Origin: Paenibacillus sp. ACRRX
GTDB lineage: Bacteria; Bacillota; Bacilli; Paenibacillales; Paenibacillaceae
Assembly (NCBI RefSeq): GCF_022346885.1
Contig: NZ_JAKRNK010000004.1
Coordinates: forward strand, 248,001 to 312,000
Reading direction: 5' to 3'
Length of the DNA: 64,000 nt
Made by a program: the position numbers and the translations under genes. A model generated the notes under the pieces. That model was not told where the DNA came from. It saw only the letters and a list, made by a program, of their open reading frames with translations, and searched no databases. Shown piece after piece: positions 54,824 to 62,178 of the stretch; positions within the stretch are counted from its first letter, which is position 1; every line of letters starts with the position of its first letter.

Positions 54824-55080
54824 TAAGAGTCTCCTTGCCGATATAATCTTTAACTCGTTTACACGGATCGTTTTTGTAAGCCACATCACAACATCTTGGC
54901 TGTTCTTCCTTCTCTTGTATCGGCCTAGTATGAGGTCTGTTATGCAGTACCTTTTGCAATCTCTTATGCTCTCATTATGATACTAGAAATAAAGTTGAAT
55001 CCCAAACCAGATGTTATATCATCAGGAAGTTCTGTGCTGCTATCAACTTGCTTCTCCCTATAACGGAAAAAAGACAGCAT

Positions 55081-55124
55081 CCCATTAACTCTTCCCTTCA
55101 TGACGTAAGGGAATAACTAATGGG
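55081..55124 (-). terminator. Hairpin downstream of the AAA ATPase gene
   Basis: Arms CCCATTAACTCTTCCCTT and AAGGGAATAACTAATGGG pair over about 14 positions with an internal mismatch; TTTTTT follows about 9 nt later on the minus strand. Likely the end of the rtcB-AAA transcript. Confidence 0.6.
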
Positions 55125-55156
55125 ACAACTGTCCTTAACCATATTTTCTTTCAATA

Positions 55157-56452
55157 TTATCCCAAAAACCCGACGGTATCATTTCCTTTAAACCAAGTTT
55201 GCTTGCGACCTTTGTCTAGTGTTTGCTTCATATCTCGTACAATCTGGTGTAGATCGATTGGCTCCTTGTCATACCAGAGCAGCGCAATCGTTAAGTATAC
55301 TTCATTTAACTGGGCAAAGGAAAACGCCTCCGTCAAATCGGCAGCAAGTGCTTCTTCTTCCTCTCCGAGGATGCTCACCAAGCCTAACTGACGCAAATAT
55401 TGCAAGCGCAGCGTCCTTTCTGGCAGCGGCATCTCATATGCTCGATCAAATCGACCAGCTCGGTTCATCAGCGCCGGATCAATCTTCTCGGGATAGTTTG
55501 TCGTGCCAATCAAGAAGATGCCTTCCTTGGACGTAGCACCGTCCAGCGTATTCAGAAAGAAGGAGCGTGCATGCTCTGGCATAGCATCGATATCTTCGAT
55601 TACAAGCACCATCGGTGCCATCTTAACCGCTTCATTGAACACTTCGTCAATCGAATGACTTGACGTGTGCTCAGTAATTTGCCAATATGCGACAGGGGCA
55701 CTCACACTTCCTGCGATAGACTTCACCAGCGTTGTCTTGCCATTGCCCGGTCTGCCATACAGCAGGATACCTCGCTTATACGGAACGCGATAAGTCGTAT
55801 AAAAGGAACTGTCGCTGTCGAAGAAGCGATCGATGGATCGGAAAAGCTCTTTTTTGAGCTTGTCGTCCATCACGACATCTTCTCGCTGCACAGATCTTGT
55901 AAGACGCTCCGTTTCCCGATCTACCCCATTGTTTGTATCTGTGAATACCGTAATGCTGTTACGCTCGCGCTCTCTGCGCTTAATCTGCGTCTCGTTCATA
56001 AAACGCAGCATTGCCTCATCACTGGCGGCAAAGCATACCTTCTCTGAGTCCGTTCCATAATGCATCCACACCGGAATGCGCACAAACGCCACTTCTGATG
56101 AGGGATACACATATAATAGATTCTGAATCGAACTGCTAATTTTGTAGCCTGCAGCCACATCTTGTTCGGCAAACCGGCTTCCTTCTTCATATATGACATC
56201 TCGCACACCAAAAAAGTCGTATACCGTTGCAGCAAGTTCCACTTCCGCATTCGTCAACTGCACATCATCATCCAACCGATCCCAAGCTTCTTCCAATCGA
56301 TTTTCATTTGAAATGATAAGCCACGACTTGCCATAGCGCTCTGAAAGAAATAGCTGGACAGCCTTTACTGCTTGTGCAAAATGTTCATAATCCGTCATGC
56401 CTGCTTGAAAGGGTACTAATACTGGCCTATCTAATTTATTAATAATACTCAC
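55157..56452 (-). CDS. BCS1-like AAA ATPase, partner of RtcB
   Basis: A 431-residue soluble AAA protein. The N-terminal 190 residues are of unknown type, without a membrane helix, unlike true Bcs1. The AAA core has Walker A GRPGNGKTT at 233-241, Walker B VLVIEDIDAM at 282-291, sensor 1 GTTNYP and the Arg-finger region NRAGRFDRAYEMPLP. A helical lid and a C-terminal KGNDTVGFLG end follow. No protease motif is present. It starts 1 bp after the rtcB stop, so the two are co-translated. It could remodel RtcB, its RNA substrate or a complex; this is inference. Confidence 0.85.
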   Translation of the reverse strand: MSIINKLDRPVLVPFQAGMTDYEHFAQAVKAVQLFLSERYGKSWLIISNENRLEEAWDRLDDDVQLTNAEVELAATVYDFFGVRDVIYEEGSRFAEQDVAAGYKISSSIQNLLYVYPSSEVAFVRIPVWMHYGTDSEKVCFAASDEAMLRFMNETQIKRRERERNSITVFTDTNNGVDRETERLTRSVQREDVVMDDKLKKELFRSIDRFFDSDSSFYTTYRVPYKRGILLYGRPGNGKTTLVKSIAGSVSAPVAYWQITEHTSSHSIDEVFNEAVKMAPMVLVIEDIDAMPEHARSFFLNTLDGATSKEGIFLIGTTNYPEKIDPALMNRAGRFDRAYEMPLPERTLRLQYLRQLGLVSILGEEEEALAADLTEAFSFAQLNEVYLTIALLWYDKEPIDLHQIVRDMKQTLDKGRKQTWFKGNDTVGFLG

Positions 56453-56453
56453 C

Positions 56454-57902
56454 TTATGCTCCTTTGAGTGTTGCCAGCGGCTTACAGACGGCTACTACGT
56501 CTGCAAGACCTGCACCTACAACGCTGTCGATAATTTGTTCTACGTCTTTATATGCTTGCGGTGACTCGTCAATAATGGAATCCAACGTCTTTTGATTAAC
56601 AACAACCTCTTCCTCTGTTCCGATCCGCAGCGAGGCCGCAAATTCATCCACGGAAACTAACTGCTTGGTTGCACTACGCGAACGAATACGTCCAGCGCCA
56701 TGACAGATCGAATAATAATTGGCAGCCCCGCCTTCGCGGCCCACCATCAGATAAGAGGCACTACCCATCGATCCAGGTATAAGGGCAGGGTGTCCTGTCT
56801 CCATATATGGCTTGGGATTATCAGGATGCTGCGGAGGCAGCGATCTTGTCGCTCCTTTGCGATGGACAAACATCCGTTCTCCATCATGCTGTTCCTCCCA
56901 AGCATAATTGTGCATTAAGTCATACAAAGTGCGCAACTCCACCTGAGTGCCAAATACGTCACGAAAAGCCTCGCGGACGCCGTAAGCCATCAAATGACGG
57001 TTAACTACAGCATAGTTTAAAGCCGAGTACATCAGATGCACGTATGTGTCTGCCGCTGCGTGGCCAAGAGGCGCAAACAAGAGGCGCGGGTCCGGCGTTC
57101 CTTTCCCGGATGCACGCATCCAATCCGCTATCGCCTTTGTGCCATGCTGATTAACTGCACCGCCCCATGCGCGGGACCCTGAATGCAGCATGACAATCAC
57201 TTGCCCGTCAAACAGCCCCCACGCTTCCGCCACCTCGCGGTTTCGTTCATCCAGTTCCACCGCCTGCACCTCCGCAAAGTGGTTGCCGCTGCCAAGCGTC
57301 CCGAGCTGGCGATGCGCACGATGCCAAGCTGCTTCTGGCATAAGGTCCAGCACCGCCGCATCAAAGTGGAATTTGCTGCATTCCACATGGGTAAAGGAAG
57401 TTGTTTTCTTTGGCGTATAAATATCCGGCACATATTTCTTCGGCAGGCCATGCACGCCTTTCGTGAGAATATGCTCCAGTCGAATGTCCGAGAAATGTCC
57501 GCGCGCGTGCGTATCTACTGGCACATATTTCTCCATAGCTCGCATTAGCTTCCGTCGCACCTTCACATCCTTCAACTCATTGCGGTGCATATTCGTCACA
57601 TGCACCCTCATACCGCAGCCGATATCGTTGCCGATAATTGATGGCGATACATATCCTTCTGACGCTTTCCATACAGCTGTCGTGCCAATGCAGGTGCCGA
57701 CGCCCACATGGACGTCTGGCGTATAGCTCATGTACGCTGCGTGAGGGATTAATAGATTGTTATTTGCCATCTCAAACACTTTATTGGGCAGTTCTGCATA
57801 CAACGCATCACTTGCATACACATGCAGTTTACCAGCTGGCAGATCTACCGTTCGATAATAAGCGGCTTCCTCTTCTGAAGCCTGTTTCCAATACGTATTC
57901 AT
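56454..57902 (-). CDS. rtcB: RtcB-family RNA ligase
   Basis: A 482-residue GTP-dependent RNA ligase that joins 2',3'-cyclic-phosphate or 3'-phosphate ends to 5'-OH ends. Active-site features are complete: GNDIGCGMR (Asp93, Cys96, metal), TLGSGNHFAEVQ, MLHSGSRAWG, DLMHNYAW, VHRKGATR, PGSMGSASYLM, and HGAGRIRSR with the guanylylated His401. It starts at an ATG 20 nt after AAAGGA. Upstream lie two terminators and a structured leader. The AAA ATPase follows directly. Its targets may be tRNA or rRNA cut by toxins or stress nucleases. Confidence 0.93.
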   Translation of the reverse strand: MNTYWKQASEEEAAYYRTVDLPAGKLHVYASDALYAELPNKVFEMANNNLLIPHAAYMSYTPDVHVGVGTCIGTTAVWKASEGYVSPSIIGNDIGCGMRVHVTNMHRNELKDVKVRRKLMRAMEKYVPVDTHARGHFSDIRLEHILTKGVHGLPKKYVPDIYTPKKTTSFTHVECSKFHFDAAVLDLMPEAAWHRAHRQLGTLGSGNHFAEVQAVELDERNREVAEAWGLFDGQVIVMLHSGSRAWGGAVNQHGTKAIADWMRASGKGTPDPRLLFAPLGHAAADTYVHLMYSALNYAVVNRHLMAYGVREAFRDVFGTQVELRTLYDLMHNYAWEEQHDGERMFVHRKGATRSLPPQHPDNPKPYMETGHPALIPGSMGSASYLMVGREGGAANYYSICHGAGRIRSRSATKQLVSVDEFAASLRIGTEEEVVVNQKTLDSIIDESPQAYKDVEQIIDSVVGAGLADVVAVCKPLATLKGA

Positions 57903-58025
57903 CTTTTAAATCGATCCTTTCCATTCATCCGTTTCTATGTTGATCTTATGTGTCAAGCTGCCATGCAGCTTCCAAAGTCAGTCAGCAGCGGCCTACGCCA
58001 TATCTCCGAGTCTCATCCCTGTATA

Positions 58026-58056
58026 GAAAAAACCGCAGACAGAATGGTCTACGGCT
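58026..58056 (-). terminator. Second terminator ahead of rtcB
   Basis: Minus-strand CCGTAGAC / GTCTGCGG (8 pairs, one U-G) with a 6-nt loop, followed by T6. It lies about 125 bp before the rtcB start, inside the likely leader. Confidence 0.7.
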
Positions 58057-58144
58057 TGTTTTATACGCTGCATCCCCTTCTCTTTCTTTTCGTCTTATTT
58101 TGCAACAGCAAGATAAGTTGAAATTGAGCAGGCGGCGAAAATAT

Positions 58145-58173
58145 AAAAAAGCCATAGACCTCCGTCTATGGCT
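58145..58173 (-). terminator. First terminator ahead of rtcB
   Basis: Minus-strand perfect stem AGCCATAGAC / GTCTATGGCT with a 4-nt loop, followed by T6. It would end most transcripts from the promoter at 58386-58415 after about 235 nt. Confidence 0.85.
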
Positions 58174-58279
58174 CCTACATGTACAATTAAGCCTGCGCAC
58201 AAGTCCGCTGACAGTTACGATACTGACAGCGCTTGTATCAAGCAGGTCCCTCCACCGAGTAGAGTACTCGTGCTGAAGA

Positions 58280-58351
58280 TTATGCCGTAGAGTCCGACGA
58301 AAGACACTTCCTAATATGCAATTGCTGAATGCTGCTATTCGTAATGGTCAC
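58280..58351 (-). CDS. Short leader open frame (23 codons)
   Basis: A GTG at 58351 with AGGAGG exactly 9 nt upstream opens MTITNSSIQQLHIRKCLSSD and ends after STA at TAA. An in-frame ATG at 58357 is only 3 nt from the ribosome site and so unlikely. It sits about 28 nt after the predicted transcription start. The excellent ribosome site and position suggest a leader peptide whose translation tunes the downstream terminators. No codon runs are evident. Confidence 0.4.
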   Translation of the reverse strand: MTITNSSIQQLHIRKCLSSDSTA

Positions 58352-58385
58352 CTTCATCGGCCTCCTTTCATGAAAATATGTTTAT

Positions 58386-58415
58386 ATATTAGAGGATAAA
58401 TCCAATCTTTGTCAA
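58386..58415 (-). promoter_or_regulatory. Sigma-A promoter of the rtcB leader
   Basis: TTGACA (58410-58415), 18 bp, TAATAT (58386-58391) on the minus strand. No equally good promoter was found between the terminators and rtcB. Confidence 0.75.
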
Positions 58416-58541
58416 CCCTCGTCATGCTTTTATTATCGGAGAGGAACTCTCACATCTAGTTCCTTGATGTGCTTATACCTGCTTTTATATAGCACTAAAC
58501 TAAATTTTTGTTGAAGTACACACCTTCTTCACTACATGCAC

Positions 58542-58577
58542 AAAAAAGAGCTACCCGCCCTGCCAAGCGGATAGCCC
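58542..58577 (-). terminator. Terminator after the sugar-binding protein gene
   Basis: Minus-strand stem GCTATCCGC / GCGGGTAGC (one wobble) with an 8-nt loop, then TCTTTTTT. Confidence 0.88.
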
Positions 58578-58679
58578 TTACCAAATACAATTGAGTTTTC
58601 ACGAGGATGATGAATGAGAATTCTGTTCTATAGTTTCCGCATGCCTTCCGCATTCCAGACTTCAAACATTCGTTAGTTG

Positions 58680-59978
58680 TTATTTTTTCTTCAAATTGTC
58701 CCAAGCTTTTTGGAAGTCTTCCAGCAGCTTTGCTTTATCCGTCTTCCCTGCGATATAAGCTTGGATTGAGTTGCCGAATTCCTGCGTCACGCCGTCCGGA
58801 TATTTGAACCAGTTCCAGCTTAACACCTTGTTGTCTTGGCTGTACTTGGTTACTTCTGCTGCGATGTCGCCCAGATCCTCAGCAGTTGCTGGGATAGTTG
58901 AGAATGCAGGAATAAACTTGAATTCCTTGGCAATATACTGCTTACCGATGTCAGAGCTGACCATCCAGTTTAAGAACGTTTTGGCTTCTTCTTTTACTTT
59001 GGAGTTCTTGTTAACGACCCAGTTATTCGGAACGCCTACCAACAGTTTGTCATTCTTAGCTGCATCGTTGTCAATTGGCATCGGCAGCACGCCCAAGTTC
59101 AAATCCTTGTTGATGCCGTCGATCTGCACTTGCGTCCAGTTGCCTTGCTGCATCATCGCCGTTTCGCCTTTTGCAAATAAGGTCACCTGTGTATTGTAAT
59201 CGGTAGTTAACGGATTTTTGTTGCCGTATTTGACGGTCAGGTCAAGCATGTTCGACCAATTCTCGAACTCTTTGCTGCCTGTAATCTTGGTGGAGCCATC
59301 ATTCAAGCCTTTTATAAACGCATTAGGGTCCTGCTGCTGGGCAAACGCCACATTCAGGTTATGAATCCCGAGAATCCACCATTCTTGATAGCCGTTGGAA
59401 AACGGAGTAATACCTGCGGCTTGCAGTTTCTTTGCTGCATCTTCCAACTGTGTCAAGGTCTTCGGCAGCTCAGTGATACCAGCCTTGGCAAATAAATCTT
59501 TGTTGTAAATGAAACCATAACCTTCAAGGTTCATCGGTTGACCGTACAGCTTTCCTTCCTTGGTCATAGGCTCCTTGGCGAGGGGAATCACATCTTTTAC
59601 CCATGGCTCAGCAGACAAGTCCTCCAAGTGCTCCATCCACGTTTCCATCTCTTGGAAACCACCATTATTAAATATATCAGGCGCATCATTAGAAGCAAAC
59701 TTTGCTTTCAGCGCCGCACCATAATCTGCACCGCCGCCTACAGTCTGGATGTCCAGCTTAATGTTCGGATGTTCTTTCTCAAATTCGCCCTTCAAGCGAT
59801 TTAACGCTTCGGCGATCTCTACTTTAAACTGAAAAATCTTCACGGTCTTTACTTCCTTGCTGCCGTTATTCGCGCTTCCATTCGCGCTACTTTCGTCAGA
59901 TCCTTTGGAGCCACAACCGGCCAGCATAACGGATACTGCCAATAACATCAACAAAGATAATTTCGCAACATGTTTCAT
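58680..59978 (-). CDS. Sugar ABC transporter substrate-binding lipoprotein
   Basis: A 432-residue family 1 extracellular solute-binding protein. Signal peptide with lipobox VMLAGC, then a Ser/Asn/Gly linker. GEFEKEHPNIKLDIQ, the KFASNDAPDIFNNGG segment and GETAMMQQGNWTQVQ are typical of oligosaccharide-binding proteins in Paenibacillus. It captures a sugar outside and delivers it to the MalF/MalG-like permeases encoded upstream. It has GGGGAGG as ribosome site and its own promoter with a shared control motif. The sugar is unknown. Confidence 0.92.
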   Translation of the reverse strand: MKHVAKLSLLMLLAVSVMLAGCGSKGSDESSANGSANNGSKEVKTVKIFQFKVEIAEALNRLKGEFEKEHPNIKLDIQTVGGGADYGAALKAKFASNDAPDIFNNGGFQEMETWMEHLEDLSAEPWVKDVIPLAKEPMTKEGKLYGQPMNLEGYGFIYNKDLFAKAGITELPKTLTQLEDAAKKLQAAGITPFSNGYQEWWILGIHNLNVAFAQQQDPNAFIKGLNDGSTKITGSKEFENWSNMLDLTVKYGNKNPLTTDYNTQVTLFAKGETAMMQQGNWTQVQIDGINKDLNLGVLPMPIDNDAAKNDKLLVGVPNNWVVNKNSKVKEEAKTFLNWMVSSDIGKQYIAKEFKFIPAFSTIPATAEDLGDIAAEVTKYSQDNKVLSWNWFKYPDGVTQEFGNSIQAYIAGKTDKAKLLEDFQKAWDNLKKK

Positions 59979-60151
59979 CCGTAAGACCTCCCCTTAGTTC
60001 TTGCACTTTCCCTATTGCTGCATATTGTTTCTCTACTTTGCTGCTTTATGAGCAGCCCATCTACTTCATAGTCGGCAGCAGGGACTTGTTTCAGACCATT
60101 GTGCTGCCTTTTCATTCTTAGAACGAAGCATAGTGCACTTGTTCTGATTCC

Positions 60152-60217
60152 ATTATATTTACCTTTTGCAAACGGTTGCACCGATGAAATTGACCACTCA
60201 GGTGTAAATCATTGACC
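60152..60217 (-). promoter_or_regulatory. Promoter and control sites of the binding-protein gene
   Basis: On the minus strand: GGTCAATGATTTACACC (60201-60217), a second GGTCAATTTCA 22 bp further on (TTGACC at 60190-60195 on plus), a LacI/cre-like near-palindrome TGCAACCGTTTGCA (60167-60180) over the -35, and TATAAT (60152-60157). The first box ends 43 bp before the -10. The leader is about 167 nt. Confidence 0.6.
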
Positions 60218-60275
60218 AAGATACTTTTCCTTGAATACTGGATTCCATATCGACACCCACGCCGCATCTTCTCGT

Positions 60276-61115
60276 TTACCCTTTGACGGATCCCGCTGTA
60301 ATCCCTTCAATAATGTACTTTTGCATGGCTAAGAAGAAGATCACAATCGGCAGAATGCCAAGCGTCAATGCTGGCAGAGCTAAATCCCACTGCTTGGTAT
60401 ATTGCCCGAAGAACGAGTAAGTCGCCAGTGGAATGGTCCGCAGTTCTGCGCTCTGCAGCATCAGGGATGGAAGCAAGTAATCGTTCCATATCCAGAGACT
60501 GTTCAGGATTACAACGGTGACAAACATTGGTTTCAACAGTGGAAATACAATTTTCCAAAACACCCCATAAGGTGTACAACCGTCTACGACTGCGGCCTCT
60601 TCAATTTCCAACGGCACCGACTTCGTGAAGCCGTGAAACAAGAAGATGGACAATGGTGCACCAAAGCCAAGGTAACACATAATAAGTCCCGTGCGGCTAT
60701 CGGCCAAGTCCAACCAGCCCGCCACCTTCACAAGCGGAATCATAACCGATTGAAATGGGATGACCATCGCTGCAACAAACATCATAAACAAGATCTGATT
60801 CGTACGACTATTATGACGTACCATGCGATAAGCTGCCATCGCACTAATTATGGCAATTAACAGAATACTGATCACTGTCACGAGCAGCGAATTCATAAAT
60901 GCCTCCGGGAACCGAGTTATCTCCCAAGCCCGCTGGTAGTTGCTCCATTCGAATGTCGATGGCCAGCTGGCTGCATTAGAAAGCAAATCTCCAAATGACT
61001 TTACCGAGTTAGCGAGCAAAAAATAAAACGGAACCAAGAAGATAAGTCCTGCTGCAATCATCAATAGTTCAAGCGCAAAGGTCTTGACGGAATAATCCCG
61101 CTTCATCTTCGACAT
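60276..61115 (-). CDS. Sugar ABC permease, MalG type
   Basis: A 279-residue permease with six helices. The EAA loop is EIEEAAVVDGCTPYGVFWKIVFPLLKP (read as EEAAVVDGCT then IVFPLLKP), which docks the ATPase. The start ATG overlaps the MalF stop as TAATG, with AAGGAGG inside the malF end. It forms the channel with the MalF-like subunit. No ATPase gene is nearby; a shared MsmX-like ATPase elsewhere is usual in such organisms. Confidence 0.93.
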   Translation of the reverse strand: MSKMKRDYSVKTFALELLMIAAGLIFLVPFYFLLANSVKSFGDLLSNAASWPSTFEWSNYQRAWEITRFPEAFMNSLLVTVISILLIAIISAMAAYRMVRHNSRTNQILFMMFVAAMVIPFQSVMIPLVKVAGWLDLADSRTGLIMCYLGFGAPLSIFLFHGFTKSVPLEIEEAAVVDGCTPYGVFWKIVFPLLKPMFVTVVILNSLWIWNDYLLPSLMLQSAELRTIPLATYSFFGQYTKQWDLALPALTLGILPIVIFFLAMQKYIIEGITAGSVKG

Positions 61116-61996
61116 TACACTTCAACCTCCTTGCTCTTCGTGATGCGAACCTGAATGAGCGTAATTAGCGCCACAACAACAAAGAATAAGAGCGCTTTAG
61201 CTGTTCCTAAGCCGTAACGGTTATTTTGAAACGCTTCCAAATAGATGTTAAGCGCTACTGATTCCGTAGATTTAAATGGTCCGCCTTTCGTAAGCGACAA
61301 GTTCAGATCAAACATCTTAAACGACCAAGAGATCGCAAGGAACAAACATACGGTTACTGCTGGCATGATCAGCGGAATAATGACAGTCCGCAATATTTGA
61401 AGCTTAGAGGCACCGTCGATCTCGGCAGCTTCCAGCACATCCTTTGGCACATTGGTCATACCAGCGATGTAGATGACCATCAAGTAACCTGCCGTCTGCC
61501 ATACAAATACGATAATGATACCCCAAAAAGCCGTCATCTCATCCCCTAGCCAAGGTAGATTAAAGAACGACCACCCCGTTGTTTCCCCGATTGCCGAGAA
61601 GCCTTTGACGAAGATAAACTGCCAGATAAAGCCAAGCAGCAAGCCACCAATGACGTTTGGCATAAAAAATACAGTCCGCAGCGCATTACGCAGCTTTAAC
61701 GGCTTTGTCAGCACATACGCAAACACAAATCCAAACAGATTCGTTAATACGACCCCAACGACTGTAAATTTAACGGTAAACCAAAATGCAGCAAAATAAT
61801 CCGATCCATTGGTAAAAATCGCTTTAAAGTTATCAAGACCAACCCATGCTACCGTTCCGGCAACACCGTTCCAGTCCGTAAAGGAGTAGTACATGCCCAA
61901 CAAAAACGGAATTCCGACGATAAGAATAAAAAAGAATGTCGCCGGTCCGACGAAAAAGAGTTGTTGTCCAAGCTGTGACCAAGCTTTGCGCGACAT
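61115..61996 (-). CDS. Sugar ABC permease, MalF type
   Basis: A 293-residue permease with six helices (first FFVGPATFFFILIVGIPFLL). The EAA motif is DVLEAAEIDGASKLQILRTV followed by IPLIMPA. It is first in the permease transcript, whose promoter carries the same control motif as the binding-protein promoter. Unlike the common gene order, the binding-protein gene comes last and has a separate promoter. Confidence 0.93.
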   Translation of the reverse strand: MSRKAWSQLGQQLFFVGPATFFFILIVGIPFLLGMYYSFTDWNGVAGTVAWVGLDNFKAIFTNGSDYFAAFWFTVKFTVVGVVLTNLFGFVFAYVLTKPLKLRNALRTVFFMPNVIGGLLLGFIWQFIFVKGFSAIGETTGWSFFNLPWLGDEMTAFWGIIIVFVWQTAGYLMVIYIAGMTNVPKDVLEAAEIDGASKLQILRTVIIPLIMPAVTVCLFLAISWSFKMFDLNLSLTKGGPFKSTESVALNIYLEAFQNNRYGLGTAKALLFFVVVALITLIQVRITKSKEVEV

Positions 61997-62100
61997 CCGC
62001 CTCGCCCCTTTTCATGAGAGTATAGTCCAATCGTATAGTTCAGTATCAGAGCTGGCTGCAAGAATGACGTTTAACCTTTCTGACATCATATGATATCCTC

Positions 62101-62166
62101 ATTATGAATCGGGAGCACAAGAGGCAACACCGAATGAGATGAACGGATTGGTGTAAAATATTGACC
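62101..62166 (-). promoter_or_regulatory. Promoter and control sites of the permease operon
   Basis: On the minus strand GGTCAATATTTTACACC (62150-62166), a degenerate second half GTTCATCTCAT 22 bp on, and CATAAT (62101-62106). The box-to--10 gap is 43 bp, identical to that of the binding-protein promoter. The region also precedes the divergent kinase gene. Confidence 0.6.
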
Positions 62167-62178
62167 GGGGGATTAAAC

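Larger units (their letters stand above)
58145..58379 (-). ncRNA. Structured leader RNA upstream of rtcB
   Basis: A transcript of about 235 nt from the promoter to the first terminator. After a short open frame it contains three hairpins: GAGTA / TACTC, GCTTG-ATA-CAAGC, and CGCTGTCAGT / ACTGTCAGCG. The octamer TCTACGGC near the end of the open frame is complementary to GCCGTAGA in the second terminator, allowing alternative pairing. It could be an attenuator or an independent small RNA. No known riboswitch core was recognised. Confidence 0.5.

Noticed and set aside
58145..58379. T-box leader ahead of rtcB
   Set aside because: GGTGGAGGGACC is only a weak resemblance to the T-box bulge sequence, and neither a specifier loop nor a matching antiterminator could be drawn.
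58495..58704. Minus-strand open frame of 69 codons after the sugar-binding protein gene
   Set aside because: It overlaps the end of the binding-protein gene and runs through an intrinsic terminator; no ribosome site.
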